Of a stretch of DNA of 64,000 nt, positions 1 to 11,769 are shown in pieces. Numbering within the stretch: the stretch's first letter is position 1; the number at the start of each line of letters is the position of its first letter. Position numbers and translations under genes: made by a program. Location: assembly GCF_900091495.1 (NCBI RefSeq), contig NZ_LT607413.1, positions 1,302,001 to 1,366,000 of the forward strand, in the 5' to 3' direction. The notes beneath the pieces are model-generated. The model did not search any database. It was not told the origin of the DNA and saw only the letters and a program-made list of their open reading frames with translations. Source of the DNA: Micromonospora echinospora. Its GTDB lineage: Bacteria; Actinomycetota; Actinomycetes; Mycobacteriales; Micromonosporaceae.

Positions 1-430
1 TGTCGACCGCCACGTCGTCCGGTGCGACCAGGGCGTCACCGGGGTGGTAGACCACCTCGCCGACCAGGTACCCGAGGTTGTCGACCACCGGGATGTCCGG
101 GTGGATCACCGCGTGCCGGCCGCCGTAGGCGCGGACCGGGACACCGGCGGCGGTGAACGACTGCCCCGGCTCGACCGGGGTCAGCACGTCCGGCAGGCCG
201 TCCACGGTGGTGGCCAGCGACGCCGGCCCGTACAGGGTGAAGGGGCGCCGGTCGAGCTGGCGAGTCAGCGCCGCCACGTCGACGTGGTCCGGGTGCTGGT
301 GGGTGATCAGCACCGCGTCGACCCCGTCAAGCGCCTCGGCGGTCTCGCTGAACGTTCCCGGGTCGATGACGAGCACTCCCCCGTCGTGCTCGACCCGGAC
401 GCAGGAGTGGCCGTACTTCGTCAGCCGCAT
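1..430 (-). CDS. MBL-fold metal-dependent hydrolase (3' part missing)
   Basis: This is the N-terminal 143 residues of a metallo-beta-lactamase-fold hydrolase whose end lies outside the window. It begins MRLTKYGHSCVRVE and has the metal-binding motif HQHPDH near residue 54, the HxHxDH signature of the superfamily. The order of a short N-terminal sheet followed directly by this motif resembles the UlaG-like L-ascorbate-6-phosphate lactonase branch. The ATG at 428-430 is the first plausible start. The substrate cannot be read from the sequence. The family call is secure; UlaG-like is a weaker inference. Confidence 0.85.
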   Translation of the reverse strand, partial: MRLTKYGHSCVRVEHDGGVLVIDPGTFSETAEALDGVDAVLITHQHPDHVDVAALTRQLDRRPFTLYGPASLATTVDGLPDVLTPVEPGQSFTAAGVPVRAYGGRHAVIHPDIPVVDNLGYLVGEVVYHPGDALVAPDDVAVD

Positions 431-574
431 TCGTGACTCCTCGACAACCAAATCGTGATCTCTTGACCGCAGTTTGCCGGAACGAAGGCGGCACCGCGCC
501 TCGTCTGATCGAACGCTCCGGCGGGTCGGGTCAACGGACCCGAACCGCCGGGACCGCGAGGATCGGAGAAAACA

Positions 575-1675
575 ATGGTGGATAACGGACGACGGCGGTG
601 GGGCGCACCGCTGGTGGCTCTCGGCCTGGTGGCACTGGTCGCTGTCGGCGGATGCTCGGCCGACCGGGGCAGCGACAGCGAGCGGGCCGCCTCGGACAAC
701 GCGGCTGGCGGTGCCCCGGCGCCGGCGGCACCGGAGGCGGGCCGGGACGCCGCCGGATCGGACGCCGCGCCGGGCGGAGCCGGAGGCGTGGACCTGCGGG
801 TGGACCAACGCGCCATCGTCTACACCGGATCGGTACGGGTGCAGGTCGACGATGTCGACCGGGCCGCCCAGGACACCGTCGCGCTGGTCACCGCGGCCGG
901 CGGCTTCGTCGGTGGGGACGAGCGGCGCGGGGTCGACGAGGACGCCCGCGCCCAGTTGGAGTTGCGGGTGCCGGCGGCGCGGTTCACCGGGGTGGTCGAC
1001 GGGATCGCCAAGCTGGGCGAGCAGCAGTGGCGGGAGATCCGCACCGAGGACGTGACCGAGCAGACGGTCGACCTGGACGCGCGGATCACCACGCAGCGGG
1101 CCCGCGTGGAGAGCGCCCGCCGGCTGCTGGCCCGGGCCTCCTCGATCAGCGACCTGGTCCAGTTGGAGAACGAACTGGGCCGGCGGGAGGCCGACCTCGC
1201 CTCGCTGGAGGCGAAGAAGCGCCGGCTGGCCGACCTGACCGCGCTCTCCACCATCAACGTCTCGCTGGTCACCGAGAACACCCGGACCAGCGACACGGAC
1301 GAGACCGGTTTCCTGGCCGGGCTCGCCAGTGGCTGGCGGACCTTCCTGGACTCGGTGACCGTCCTGGTCACCGTGCTCGGCGCGCTGCTGCCGTGGCTGG
1401 TCGTACTCGCCGTACCGGTGGTGCTGGTCTGGCGGTTGGCGCGTCGACGGCGTCAGCGGCGTGGCGCGCAGGTCGTTCCCGGCGCTCCGGCGTACCCGAT
1501 GATGCCCGGCCCGGTGCCCGCCGGGGTCGGTGCCGCGCCACGGCCGGCGCCGCCCGCCCAGCGGTCGCCCGGGAGCGGCACGTCACCCCGGCCGGCGACG
1601 CCCGCCCCGCCGTCGACCGGAGGCGGTACGCCGCCGTCGCCGGGTGGGGTCAGCGAGTCTCCGCCAGCGCCCTGA
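575..1675 (+). CDS. DUF4349-domain lipoprotein, membrane-anchored at the C-terminus
   Basis: This is a 366-residue exported protein. It has a positively charged start, a hydrophobic core and a lipobox ending VGGC, with Cys27 as the likely lipidation site. A low-complexity Ala/Gly/Pro linker follows. Residues of about 75-245 form the DUF4349 domain, with a coiled-coil-like stretch around RRLLARASSISDLVQLENEL. A transmembrane helix lies at about 255-285, followed by an Arg-rich stop and a Pro-rich cytoplasmic tail. GGAGAA lies 5 bases before the ATG. The function of DUF4349 proteins is unknown. The 3' end overlaps the convergent M20 gene by 26 bases. Confidence 0.85.
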   Translation: MVDNGRRRWGAPLVALGLVALVAVGGCSADRGSDSERAASDNAAGGAPAPAAPEAGRDAAGSDAAPGGAGGVDLRVDQRAIVYTGSVRVQVDDVDRAAQDTVALVTAAGGFVGGDERRGVDEDARAQLELRVPAARFTGVVDGIAKLGEQQWREIRTEDVTEQTVDLDARITTQRARVESARRLLARASSISDLVQLENELGRREADLASLEAKKRRLADLTALSTINVSLVTENTRTSDTDETGFLAGLASGWRTFLDSVTVLVTVLGALLPWLVVLAVPVVLVWRLARRRRQRRGAQVVPGAPAYPMMPGPVPAGVGAAPRPAPPAQRSPGSGTSPRPATPAPPSTGGGTPPSPGGVSESPPAP

Positions 1676-2909
1676 GCGCGGTCTGCACCATGAGCCGGAC
1701 GCCGACCGCGATGGCCCGCTCGTCCACGTCGAACGAGGGGCGGTGCAGGTCGAGGCTGGGCCCGGACCGGCCGACCCCGAGCCGGGCCAGCGCGCCGGGG
1801 ACGTATTCCAGGTACCAGGAGAAGTCCTCGCCGCCCATGCTCTGCGGCGTCTCGGCGACCCCGTCGGGGCCGAGCGCGGTGACCGTGGCGGCGGTGAGCA
1901 CCTGGATCGCCCGCGCGTCGTTGCTGACCGGCGGGCGTCCCCGCAGGTACTCCAGGTCGACCGTGGCGCCGGTGGGGGCGAGGACGTCCCGGACCACCTG
2001 GCCCACGATCTTCGGCGCCTCCTCCCAGGCCTCCCGGGTCATGGCGCGCAGGGTGCCGGAGGCGACCGCCTCGGACGGGATGACGTTGTAGCGGGTGCCG
2101 GCCGAGGCCTGCCCGAACACCAGCAGCAGGCCGCTGTTGGCCGGCACCCGGCGGCTGACCAGCGCCGGGACCTCGGTGACCAGCCGACCGAGGGCGTCGA
2201 CCATGTCGACGGTGAGGTGGGGCCGGGCGGTGTGACCGCCCGGCCCGCTCAGCCGGACGGTGACGTTGTCGGCGGCGGCGGTGATCGGACCGACCCGCAG
2301 GCCGATCTTGCCGACCGGCAGGTTGGGGTCGCAGTGCAGGGCGAAGATCCGGGTCACGTCCTCCAGCCCGCCGGCCTCGATGACCTCCAGCGAGCCGCAG
2401 GGCAGGATCTCCTCGGCCGGCTGGAAGATCAGCCGGACCCGGCCGGGCAGTTCGCCGAGGTCGGCGAGCTGGGCGAGGAGCATGCCGACGCCGAGCAGCA
2501 CGGTGGTGTGCACGTCGTGTCCGCAGGCGTGGCAGACCCCGTCGACCGTGGAGCGGTACGGCACGTCCTTCACGTCGGTCAGCGGCAGCGCGTCGATGTC
2601 GGCGCGCAGCGCGACCACCGGGCCGTCCGGGCGTCCGTCGATGTCGCAGATCACCCCGTTGCCCTTGGGCAGCATGCGGGGTTGCAGCCCGGCCAGGGAG
2701 AGTTCCCGGGCGATCAGCGCGGCCGTCTCGAACTCCTCACCGGAGAGTTCCGGGTGCGAGTGGAGGTGCCGACGGGTGGCGATGAGGCCGGGTGTCCGGA
2801 GCGCGAGCAGATGGTCGAGCTCGAACGGCAGGGGTTGGGATCCCGGCGGCGCCTCGTGCCAGGACGACGCCAGGTGGCTGCCGTTGGGCAGCGTCAACGC
2901 ACTCGTCAC
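1650..2909 (-). CDS. M20 family amidohydrolase (M20D type)
   Basis: This 419-residue metal-dependent amidohydrolase belongs to the IAA-amino-acid hydrolase / N-acyl-amino-acid amidohydrolase group, which hydrolyses amide bonds of N-acylated amino acids. Visible family motifs are HSHPELSGEE, HACGHDVHTT, FQPAEE and the metal-ligand region ALHCDP. A MGGEDFSWYL motif lies near the C-terminus. The frame stays open to about 3290, but the upstream part has no family similarity, so the GTG at 2907-2909 (VTSALTLP) is chosen as start. The substrate is unknown. An inverted repeat lies about 60 bases upstream. Confidence 0.88.
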   Translation of the reverse strand: MTSALTLPNGSHLASSWHEAPPGSQPLPFELDHLLALRTPGLIATRRHLHSHPELSGEEFETAALIARELSLAGLQPRMLPKGNGVICDIDGRPDGPVVALRADIDALPLTDVKDVPYRSTVDGVCHACGHDVHTTVLLGVGMLLAQLADLGELPGRVRLIFQPAEEILPCGSLEVIEAGGLEDVTRIFALHCDPNLPVGKIGLRVGPITAAADNVTVRLSGPGGHTARPHLTVDMVDALGRLVTEVPALVSRRVPANSGLLLVFGQASAGTRYNVIPSEAVASGTLRAMTREAWEEAPKIVGQVVRDVLAPTGATVDLEYLRGRPPVSNDARAIQVLTAATVTALGPDGVAETPQSMGGEDFSWYLEYVPGALARLGVGRSGPSLDLHRPSFDVDERAIAVGVRLMVQTALRALAETR

Positions 2910-2966
2910 GTCGATTTCTCGATCACTGTGGATGGGATGGGACTCGGACAGCCTAGACCTTCGACG

Positions 2967-3016
2967 GTGACGCTGCGCAACTTCGTTACGGTGATCGTCA
3001 GTGCGCGCAGCGTCAC
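2967..3016. repeat. Inverted repeat upstream of the M20 gene
   Basis: Perfect 12-base arms GTGACGCTGCGC (2967-2978) and GCGCAGCGTCAC (3005-3016) flank a 26-base spacer. Read on the minus strand, a TAGGCT hexamer (2952-2957) that could be a -10 box follows just downstream, so the dyad sits over the presumed promoter of the amidohydrolase gene. It could be an operator or an RNA hairpin. The remaining bases between 2910 and 3378 show no convincing gene. Confidence 0.45.
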
Positions 3017-3378
3017 GAAAAGCCTGGTGGGAGCGCTCGCAGACCTGCGGGACAGCAGGTAGATCACCCTCGGGAGCCTCCATCCGCCCCACACCTCCTA
3101 CACCCCGTAACCGTCTGTCAACCGACGACGAGCGCGTCGACCAACAAACCATTGCTCCCGAATTGTCGCATTGGCCGGTTCCGGAACGACGCCTCCGACA
3201 AGGACCCGACACCGGGACTTCCCGGCACCCGGGAAGCTCCGGACGCGAGGCAGATCCCGACGATCCCACCAACGGACGGTGCCCCACCACACATCCTGTC
3301 CGTTCCCGTCACCGGGTGGGATTACCCGTCCCGTCCGTAACACTCACCCGTCCAGTGCGGTTTCGACGCGCGACGACA

Positions 3379-3407
3379 TCCGCCGCCCCGGAGGCCGGGG
3401 CGGCGGA
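3379..3407 (-). terminator. Terminator after the mutase gene
   Basis: Perfect 13-base arms (3379-3391 and 3395-3407) with a 3-base AGG loop form a very stable GC hairpin 24 bases beyond the mutase stop codon. No T-run follows, as is usual in high-GC actinobacteria. Confidence 0.75.
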
Positions 3408-3430
3408 CGAGGAAAGCGGCGCGGTGGGGG

Positions 3431-5014
<1,584 letters not shown>

Positions 5015-5221
5015 CCCCGGATGGTAGGACGCGCAGCTCGACCCGCGGATGAGGGATAGCGCACACCCCGGTGGACGAGCCCGGACGGGCGGCCCCGGGA
5101 GCAGCACGTATGGTCGACGGTGAAAGAACGCCCGCCGCGTCGGCTTTCGCATCGGGTGTCGGAACCCGCAAGATAGAGGGGTTGTGTCCCAGCCCCCTCG
5201 ATTTACTCCGGTGGCTTTTCT

Positions 5222-7423
5222 GTGACTCAGATCCCGACGTGGAGCGGCGGACCGGCCAGTCCTCCCAGCGGCCGCGCAGCCCCCGGCACCACCATAGGTG
5301 GTCGCTACGAGCTGCGCTCCCCGGTGGGTAACGGTGGCATGGGCACGGTCTGGCGGGCCACAGACACCCTTCTCCGACGTGACGTGGCGGTCAAGGAGGT
5401 CGTCCTCCCGCCGGGCCTCGCGCCCAGCGACCGCGACGCGATGTACGAACGCACACTCCGGGAGGCGCGCGCCGCCGCAGCCATCCAGCACCCTGCCGTG
5501 GTGCAGGTCTACGACGTGGTCACCGAGGGCGGCCGGCCGTGGATCGTGATGGAGCTGCTCGACGCCCGCAGCCTGGCCGACATGGTCATCGAGGACGGTC
5601 CGGTCGCCCCGCGCGCGGTCGCCAAGATCGGCATCGCGCTGCTCGGCGCACTGGAGGTGGCGCACGCGATGAGCGTGCTGCACCGGGACGTGAAGCCGGC
5701 CAACGTGCTGATCTGCACCGACGGTCGCTGCGTGCTCACCGACTTCGGCGTCGCCCGGATGCCCACCGACGTCCAGCTCACCACCCCGGGGATGGTGCTC
5801 GGCTCACCACACTTCATCTCCCCCGAACGGGCCATGGGGCAGGACTTCGGTCCCCCCAGCGACCTGTTCTCGCTGGGCGTGACCCTCTACACGGCGGTCG
5901 AGGGGCGACCCCCCTTCGACAAGGGCGACCCGATCGAGACGATGCACTCGGTCGTCGAGGACGAGCCGGCCACGCCGATCCGCAGCGGGCCGCTGACCCG
6001 GGTGCTGATGGGGCTGCTGGAGAAGGATCCGGCCCGCCGCTTCGACGTGCACACCTCCCGGGCCATGCTGCGGGAACTGCTCGCCGGCCCGCTGGCGAGC
6101 AACGCGGCGGCGGTCAACTCGGTCACCGACCCGTACGCGGTGGTGCCGGTGCAGCGGCCCGCCACGCCGCCCCCGGTCCCGGTGGAGGCCGAGGAGCCGA
6201 AGCCGACCGGCCAGATCGGCGGCCGGGCGATGCTCGCGCCCGGCGAGTCCCTGACCGACCGGCTCGCCGCGCTGCGGCGGGGCGAGACGCCGCAGGGGGT
6301 CACCCCGAAGCCGGCCGCCGCGCTCGACGACACCAGCGCGGACGCGCTCGCCGGGCCGCTGCACACCCCGACCGGCGCGATGCCGGCGCCCAGCGCACAC
6401 GCCGACCGGCCGGGCACCACCTACGGCACGCGCGCCGACGCCGGTCCGGCGACCACCGACGCCCCGCCGCCGGCCGTCCGGGAGGACACCGCGCCCACGG
6501 TCAACCTCGGGCGTGCGCCCGGGGCCAAGGGCGGCTTCGGAGCCGACCCGACCGTCGCGCTCGGCCGGCAGACCGAGACGCCCCGCCCGGTCACCTACGG
6601 CCGGTCGGCGGACGCCACCCAGCAGGTGCCGGCGGGTCGTCCGCCGGAGTCCACCGCGCGCCTGGGCTCGCCGTACGGCTCCACCTACGGCGCACCGGCC
6701 GGTAACCAGTGGTCGGTGCCGGGCACCGGCCAGCCGTGGGCCGTGCCGGCCGCCACCGGGCCGTCCGCCGTCCCCGCTGCTGGCGGCGACGGCCGGAGCG
6801 GCGGCGTCGGACGGGTGCTGGACCAGGTCCGCCGCTGGCCCCGCAAGGTGCAGCTCGCCGCCGCCGGTGGACTGGCCGTGGTGCTGCTGATCGGCCTGGT
6901 CGCCATGTTCAGCGGCGACGACCCGGAGCCACCGACCACGCCGCAGGCCCAGCCGAGCGCCTCCGAGCCGGCCGCGCCCGCCCTCGATTTTCAGGAGCAC
7001 TCGGCGCGCGGCGTCACGATGATGGTGCCCAAGGGCTGGACCCGGGCCAGCGGCGGCAGCTACACCGACTACACCGACCCGGAGGACAGCGGCCGACGGG
7101 TCCGCATCATCATCGAGCCGTTCCGGACCACCTCGATGCGGTGGGCGGAGGTCGCCGCGGACGGTCTGCGCACCCGGGACTCCTGCGCCAAGCCGTACAA
7201 CCAGCTCGCCCTGGAGGAGCAGGAACTGGCCGGCAAGCCGGCCGCCCAGCTCGAGTACACCTGCGGCGAGGGCGACGGCATGCGGCACGGGGTGTGGCGC
7301 GGCGTCGTGCACGACGGCAAGGCGTACTCCTTCTACCTGACCGCAAACGACTCCCGCTTCGCCGAGAGCAAGCCGATCTTCGACGAGATGGTGAAGTCGT
7401 TCCAACTGAGCAGCGCCGGCTGA
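5222..7423 (+). CDS. Membrane-anchored Ser/Thr protein kinase (PknB family)
   Basis: This 733-residue Hanks-type kinase has its catalytic domain at about 28-295. Visible motifs are the Gly-rich loop VGNGGMG (35-41), Lys58 in [14 protein letters not shown] (154-161), DFG (174-176) and [10 protein letters not shown] long Pro/Thr-rich juxtamembrane region follows to about 535, then one transmembrane helix (about 543-565). The extracytoplasmic domain of about 165 residues has no PASTA repeats and is probably a sensor of unknown ligand. The start is GTG. The low-complexity linker is a likely autophosphorylation region by analogy with mycobacterial kinases. Confidence 0.92.
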   Translation: MTQIPTWSGGPASPPSGRAAPGTTIGGRYELRSPVGNGGMGTVWRATDTLLRRDVAVKEVVLPPGLAPSDRDAMYERTLREARAAAAIQHPAVVQVYDVVTEGGRPWIVMELLDARSLADMVIEDGPVAPRAVAKIGIALLGALEVAHAMSVLHRDVKPANVLICTDGRCVLTDFGVARMPTDVQLTTPGMVLGSPHFISPERAMGQDFGPPSDLFSLGVTLYTAVEGRPPFDKGDPIETMHSVVEDEPATPIRSGPLTRVLMGLLEKDPARRFDVHTSRAMLRELLAGPLASNAAAVNSVTDPYAVVPVQRPATPPPVPVEAEEPKPTGQIGGRAMLAPGESLTDRLAALRRGETPQGVTPKPAAALDDTSADALAGPLHTPTGAMPAPSAHADRPGTTYGTRADAGPATTDAPPPAVREDTAPTVNLGRAPGAKGGFGADPTVALGRQTETPRPVTYGRSADATQQVPAGRPPESTARLGSPYGSTYGAPAGNQWSVPGTGQPWAVPAATGPSAVPAAGGDGRSGGVGRVLDQVRRWPRKVQLAAAGGLAVVLLIGLVAMFSGDDPEPPTTPQAQPSASEPAAPALDFQEHSARGVTMMVPKGWTRASGGSYTDYTDPEDSGRRVRIIIEPFRTTSMRWAEVAADGLRTRDSCAKPYNQLALEEQELAGKPAAQLEYTCGEGDGMRHGVWRGVVHDGKAYSFYLTANDSRFAESKPIFDEMVKSFQLSSAG

Positions 7424-7470
7424 GTCGAACCGACAGGACGTGGTGATCCGCCGCCGTGCTATCAAGAGGC

Positions 7471-9144
7471 ATGGCGGCGGATCTCACTGACACCATCGAC
7501 GACCTTCGCGAGCGCGCCCGGCGCTGGCTCGACGACGACCCCGACCCGGCCAGCCGGGAAGAACTCCAGGCGGTGCTCGACCGGCTCCCGGAGAGCGGCC
7601 CCGAGCTGGCCGACCGGTTCGCCGGGCCGCTGACCTTCGGCACCGCCGGGCTGCGCGGTCCGCTGCGCGCCGGCCCGAACGGGATGAACCTCGCGGTGGT
7701 CACCCAGGCTGCGGCCGGGCTGGTCACCTGGCTCGCCGCCGAGGGCGCCACCGGCCCCCTGGTGATCGGGTACGACGCCCGGCGCGGCTCCAAGGAGTTC
7801 GCCGAGCGCACCGCCGAGGTCGCCACCGGAGCGGGTCGCGCCGCGATGCTCCTGCCCCGACCGTTGCCCACCCCCGTGCTCGCGTACGCCGTCCGCCACC
7901 TCGACGCAGCGGCCGGGGTGATGGTCACCGCCAGCCACAACCCGCCCGAGGACAACGGATACAAGGTCTACCTCGGCGCGCGGCTCGGCGGGGAGACCGG
8001 CGCGGGCGCGCAGATCGTGCCGCCCGCCGACCGGGGCATCGAGGCGGCGATCCGCGCGGTCGGACCGCTCGCCGAGGTGCCGCTCGGACCGCCCGGCGAG
8101 GTGCTCGGCGACGACCTGGCCGTCGCGTACGTCAAGCAGGCGGCGGAGGTGGTCGACCCAAACGGCCCCCGGGGCCTGAGGGTCGCGTACACGCCCCTGC
8201 ACGGGGTGGGCGCGGCGGTGCTCACCGCCGCCTTCAGCCGGGCCGGTTTCGGCGTGCCCGGGGTGGTACCCGACCAGGCCGAGCCGGACGGAACCTTCCC
8301 GACCGTCTCCTTCCCCAACCCGGAGGAGCCGGGCGCGGTGGACCGGCTGGTCGCGCTCGCCGAGTCGACCCGGGCGGACCTGGCCATCGCCAACGACCCG
8401 GACGCCGACCGGTGCGCCGTGGTCGTCCCGGACCCCGCCGCCGGCGGGTGGCGGATGCTGCGCGGGGACGAGGTCGGCGTGCTCCTCGCCGACCACCTCA
8501 TGCGCCGGGGTGTCCGTGGCCTGTACGCCACGACGATCGTGTCGTCCGCGCTGCTGCGGGCCATGTGCACGGCCCGGGACCTGCCGTACGACGAGACGCT
8601 GACCGGGTTCAAGTGGATCGTCCGGGCCGGCGACGGCAGCGCGCCGCTGGTCTTCGGGTACGAGGAGGCGCTCGGTTACTGCGTCGCGCCGGAACACGTC
8701 CGGGACAAGGACGGCATCACCGCCGCGCTGACCGTCGCCGAACTGGCCGCCGGCCTGAAGGCCGAGGGCCGGACCCTCACCGACCGGCTGGACGAACTGG
8801 CCGCCGAGTTCGGTGTGCACCACACTGACCAGTACAGCGTCCGGGTGACCGACCTGCGGCTGATCGCCGACGCGATGGCCCGGGTCCGGGCCGCCACCCC
8901 GACGACGCTGCTCGGCCGTCCGGTCACCGAGACCCGGGACCTGCTCCCCGAGGCCGACGTGGTGATCCTGCGGACCGACACCGCCCGGGTGGTGATCCGG
9001 CCCTCCGGCACCGAGCCGAAGCTCAAGGCGTACCTGGAGGTCGTGCAGCCGGTCGCGGAGGGCGACGTCGCTGCGGCGCGGGAGCGGGCCGGCACCGCCG
9101 TCGCCGCCCTGCGCACCGAGATCGCCGCCGCGCTCGGCCTGTAG
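7471..9144 (+). CDS. Phosphosugar mutase (phosphoglucomutase/phosphomannomutase family)
   Basis: This 557-residue alpha-D-phosphohexomutase-superfamily enzyme moves phosphate between C1 and C6 (or C5) of a sugar phosphate. It carries all four superfamily signatures: the phosphoserine loop TASHNPPEDNGYK, the metal loop NDPDADR, the sugar-binding loop GYEEALGY and the phosphate-binding RPSGTEPK. Its length matches the long bacterial PgmB/PMM2-like group, some of which act as phosphopentomutases. That role would fit the nearby upp and deoC genes but is inference. ATG 7471 is chosen over an in-frame GTG at 7456 because AGAGG lies just before it, although the spacing is short. Confidence 0.9.
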   Translation: MAADLTDTIDDLRERARRWLDDDPDPASREELQAVLDRLPESGPELADRFAGPLTFGTAGLRGPLRAGPNGMNLAVVTQAAAGLVTWLAAEGATGPLVIGYDARRGSKEFAERTAEVATGAGRAAMLLPRPLPTPVLAYAVRHLDAAAGVMVTASHNPPEDNGYKVYLGARLGGETGAGAQIVPPADRGIEAAIRAVGPLAEVPLGPPGEVLGDDLAVAYVKQAAEVVDPNGPRGLRVAYTPLHGVGAAVLTAAFSRAGFGVPGVVPDQAEPDGTFPTVSFPNPEEPGAVDRLVALAESTRADLAIANDPDADRCAVVVPDPAAGGWRMLRGDEVGVLLADHLMRRGVRGLYATTIVSSALLRAMCTARDLPYDETLTGFKWIVRAGDGSAPLVFGYEEALGYCVAPEHVRDKDGITAALTVAELAAGLKAEGRTLTDRLDELAAEFGVHHTDQYSVRVTDLRLIADAMARVRAATPTTLLGRPVTETRDLLPEADVVILRTDTARVVIRPSGTEPKLKAYLEVVQPVAEGDVAAARERAGTAVAALRTEIAAALGL

Positions 9145-9161
9145 GCAACGTCCGGCCTCCT

Positions 9162-9190
9162 GGCGTCGCGGTGCCAGACACCGCGACGCC
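9162..9190. terminator. Bidirectional terminator
   Basis: Perfect 12-base arms (9162-9173 and 9179-9190) around a CCAGA loop lie between the convergent phosphosugar mutase and GPP34 genes and could serve both. Confidence 0.75.
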
Positions 9191-9227
9191 GGACCGGGGG
9201 CGATGACCGCGGGCGGACAGACGGGGG

Positions 9228-9908
9228 TCAGGCGCGCTTGCCGAGCGCCTGGTCGACGGCCTGGCCGAGGGCGGCGATGACCAGCGCCACCGACGGACGG
9301 ACGACGGAGTCGTCCATGCCCACGGTGCCGGAGAAGCCGGCCCCACCGGCGATCTCCTCCAGCCGGCGGTGGGCGTCGGCGGCGGCCTCCCCGGTCAGCC
9401 CGAGGACGTACTCCATCCGCACCGCGCAGACCAGGGTGGCCAGGGCGGCGGTCCGCTCGTCCGGCACCGGGCCACCGGTGAGCGCCTCGGCGAGGCGGCG
9501 GCGGGTGTCCTGCTCCACCGACGGGTCGACCATCGGGTAGCGGTGGACGTGGATGAAACCCAGCTCGGTCTCGTCGACGTCCCGCACGACCCCGCGCCCG
9601 CAGAGATCCCCGAGGATCCGGTCGCGCAGACCGTGGCGGAGCCGCTGCACCCAGGAGGAGGGGCTGCGGGGGCTGTCGTCGGCGGCGATCCGCGCCAGCA
9701 CGTCGTCGATGATCGGCTCACCGGTCGGGGACGGGTCGGCCACCACCAGGGAGCCGTCGGAGTAGGCGATCCGGCCGGCGAGGGCGAGTTCCACCAGGAC
9801 CGCGGCGGCCATGCCGAGGTCCAGGCTGATCCGCGGCATCGTCGCCTTGCCGGTTTCGTCGTCGTACGCGAGGAGCAGCAGCTCTTCGGCAAGCGCAACA
9901 CCAGTCAT
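9228..9908 (-). CDS. GPP34 (GOLPH3-like) family phosphoprotein
   Basis: This 226-residue protein has the pattern of the GPP34/GOLPH3 family, which is common in actinobacteria. It starts with ALAEELLLLAYDDETGK, has a mid-region LxxRGVVRxxD, and carries a C-terminal helical repeat. Eukaryotic GOLPH3 binds phosphatidylinositol-4-phosphate; bacterial members have no agreed function. The ATG at 9906-9908 lies at the conserved N-terminus, and the longer upstream frame is not conserved in character. It lies 108 bases after upp on the same strand and could be cotranscribed with it. Confidence 0.85.
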   Translation of the reverse strand: MTGVALAEELLLLAYDDETGKATMPRISLDLGMAAAVLVELALAGRIAYSDGSLVVADPSPTGEPIIDDVLARIAADDSPRSPSSWVQRLRHGLRDRILGDLCGRGVVRDVDETELGFIHVHRYPMVDPSVEQDTRRRLAEALTGGPVPDERTAALATLVCAVRMEYVLGLTGEAAADAHRRLEEIAGGAGFSGTVGMDDSVVRPSVALVIAALGQAVDQALGKRA

Positions 9909-10016
9909 GGCCCGAGACGGTAGCGGGTGCACACCGCCTCCCGCACCCGTCTGGCGCGAGCCGTCGCCCGGATGCCCGTACCGGGCGACGGAACCGCTGG
10001 TCAACGGGGTCGCCGA

Positions 10017-10649
10017 CTAGAAGCGGGGCATCCCGCCGAACTGCCGGTCGCCGGCGTCCCCGAGCCCGGGCACGATGAACATCTGGTCGTTCAACCCCTT
10101 GTCGATCGAGGCGGTGACCAGACGCAGGGGCAGGCCGGACCGTTCCAGCCGCTCGATGCCCGCCGGCGCGGCCAGCACGCAGAGCACGGTGATGTCGGTG
10201 CAGCCCCGGTCGGCGAGCAGCCGGCAGCAGTGCTCCAGCGAGCCGCCGGTGGCGAGCATCGGGTCGAGCACCAGCACCGGCAGCCCGGCCAGGTCGCGCG
10301 GGAGCGACTCCATGTACGCGCGGGGCTCGTACGTCTCCTCGTCGCGAGCAAGCCCGACGAAGCCCATCGAGGACTCCGGCAGCAGACCGAGCGCGGCGTC
10401 GGCCATCCCCAGGCCGGCCCGGAGCACCGGCACCAGCAGCGGCGGGTTGGCCAGCCGGGTGCCCTCGGTGTCGGTGACCGGCGTGCTCACCGGGTACTTC
10501 TCCACCGGGAAGGAGCGCGCGGCCTCGTACACCAGCATGGTGGTGAGTTCGTGCAGCGCCGCCCGGAACGTGGAGGAGTCGGTGCGGGCGTCGCGCATCG
10601 CGGTGAGTCGCGACTGGGCGAGCGGATGGTCGATCACGTGTACGTCCAC
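10017..10649 (-). CDS. upp: Uracil phosphoribosyltransferase
   Basis: This 210-residue enzyme makes UMP from uracil and PRPP. The PRPP loop [11 protein letters not shown] and the uracil-binding C-terminus ([22 protein letters not shown]) are canonical. The GTG at 10647-10649 ([10 protein letters not shown]) gives the standard N-terminus. It is divergent from deoC across a short shared promoter region, which places uracil salvage beside deoxynucleoside breakdown. It is also the reference for the divergent paralogue at 34665-35276, which has lost several of these features. Confidence 0.96.
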   Translation of the reverse strand: MDVHVIDHPLAQSRLTAMRDARTDSSTFRAALHELTTMLVYEAARSFPVEKYPVSTPVTDTEGTRLANPPLLVPVLRAGLGMADAALGLLPESSMGFVGLARDEETYEPRAYMESLPRDLAGLPVLVLDPMLATGGSLEHCCRLLADRGCTDITVLCVLAAPAGIERLERSGLPLRLVTASIDKGLNDQMFIVPGLGDAGDRQFGGMPRF

Positions 10650-10791
10650 GGTCGTCCAACCTACCGAACTCCGCTGCGGACGGGCACCGGCCCGGCAGAG
10701 CCGACCAGCGCTTTCGCGGCCGTGCCCGGCCCGCTCCCCCGGTCCGGGCAGCCGGGGCACGTGATGAGGATCACCGATGTCTTGGGATGCG

Positions 10792-10804
10792 TAGACTTCC
10801 CGGC
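10792..10804 (+). promoter_or_regulatory. Leaderless-type -10 element of deoC
   Basis: TAGACT (10792-10797) lies 7 bases before the deoC ATG. Transcription would therefore begin at or next to the start codon, and no Shine-Dalgarno sequence is present. No good -35 is visible. Confidence 0.45.
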
Positions 10805-11764
10805 ATGACGGCGACAACGACGTCGGCCCGGTCGGACCTCTCCGAGCTGGGACGATCCGAGACCGCTCTGCGGACCTTCCTGCACGGCCTGCCGGGCGTG
10901 GACCAGGTCGGCGCGGAGCAGCGGGCGGCCCAGCTCGGCACCCGCTCCATCAAGACCACGGCCAAGGCCCAGGCGATCGACCTGGCCATCCGCATGGTCG
11001 ACCTGACCACCCTGGAGGGAGCGGACACCCCGGGCAAGGTACGGGCGCTGGCCGCCAAGGCGCTGCGCCCCGACCCGGCGGACCCGTCCTGCCCGCACGT
11101 CGGCGCGGTCTGCGTCTACCCGGCGATGGTTCCGTACGTGGCCGAGGTGCTGCGCGGCAGCGACGTGCACCTGGCGAGCGTGGCGACCGCGTTCCCGTCC
11201 GGGCAGGCCCCGCTGGAGGTCAAGCTCGCCGACACCCGGGCCGCCGTCACGGCCGGCGCGGACGAGATCGACATGGTGATCAGCCGGGGCGACTTCCTCT
11301 CCGGCCGGTACCGGGCCGTCTACGACGAGATCGTGGCGGTCAAGGAGGCCTGCGGCGAGGCCCACCTCAAGGTCATCCTGGAGACCGGCGAGCTGGTCAC
11401 CTACGACAACGTGCGGCGGGCGTCCTGGCTGGCGATGCTGGCCGGCGGCGACTTCATCAAGACCTCCACCGGCAAGGTCCCGTCGGCGGCCACCCTGCCG
11501 GTGACGCTGGTGATGCTGGAGGCGGTCCGCGACTTCCGGGCCGCCACCGGGCGGCAGGTCGGCGTGAAGCCGGCCGGCGGCATCAAGACCACCAAGGACG
11601 CCATCAAGTACCTCGTCATGGTCAACGAGACCGTCGGCGCGGACTGGCTCGACCCGGACTGGTTCCGGTTCGGCGCGTCCAGCCTCCTCAACGACCTGCT
11701 CATGCAGCGCACCAAGCTGACGACCGGCGTCTACTCCGGTCCCGACTACTTCACCCTGGACTAG
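10805..11764 (+). CDS. deoC: Deoxyribose-phosphate aldolase
   Basis: This 319-residue class I aldolase splits 2-deoxyribose-5-phosphate into glyceraldehyde-3-phosphate and acetaldehyde. The Schiff-base lysine is in DFIKTSTGK (about residue 218), and the second catalytic lysine is in [10 protein letters not shown]. The Asp-containing EIDMVISRG segment is also present. The N-terminus is about 60 residues longer than in E. coli DeoC, which is common in actinobacteria. ATG 10805 is preferred because a -10-like box lies just before it. The following ALDH gene starts 5 bases later, so the acetaldehyde made here can be oxidised by its neighbours. Confidence 0.95.
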   Translation: MTATTTSARSDLSELGRSETALRTFLHGLPGVDQVGAEQRAAQLGTRSIKTTAKAQAIDLAIRMVDLTTLEGADTPGKVRALAAKALRPDPADPSCPHVGAVCVYPAMVPYVAEVLRGSDVHLASVATAFPSGQAPLEVKLADTRAAVTAGADEIDMVISRGDFLSGRYRAVYDEIVAVKEACGEAHLKVILETGELVTYDNVRRASWLAMLAGGDFIKTSTGKVPSAATLPVTLVMLEAVRDFRAATGRQVGVKPAGGIKTTKDAIKYLVMVNETVGADWLDPDWFRFGASSLLNDLLMQRTKLTTGVYSGPDYFTLD

Positions 11765-11769
11765 GAGCG

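Noticed and set aside
2910..3290. N-terminal extension of the M20 amidohydrolase
   Set aside because: The frame is open but lacks homology, contains the inverted repeat and promoter-like box, and would precede the conserved N-terminus by 127 residues.
5015..5683. N-terminal extension of the mutase
   Set aside because: It would run through the promoter and start of the divergent kinase gene. The mutase family starts near residue MSERR.
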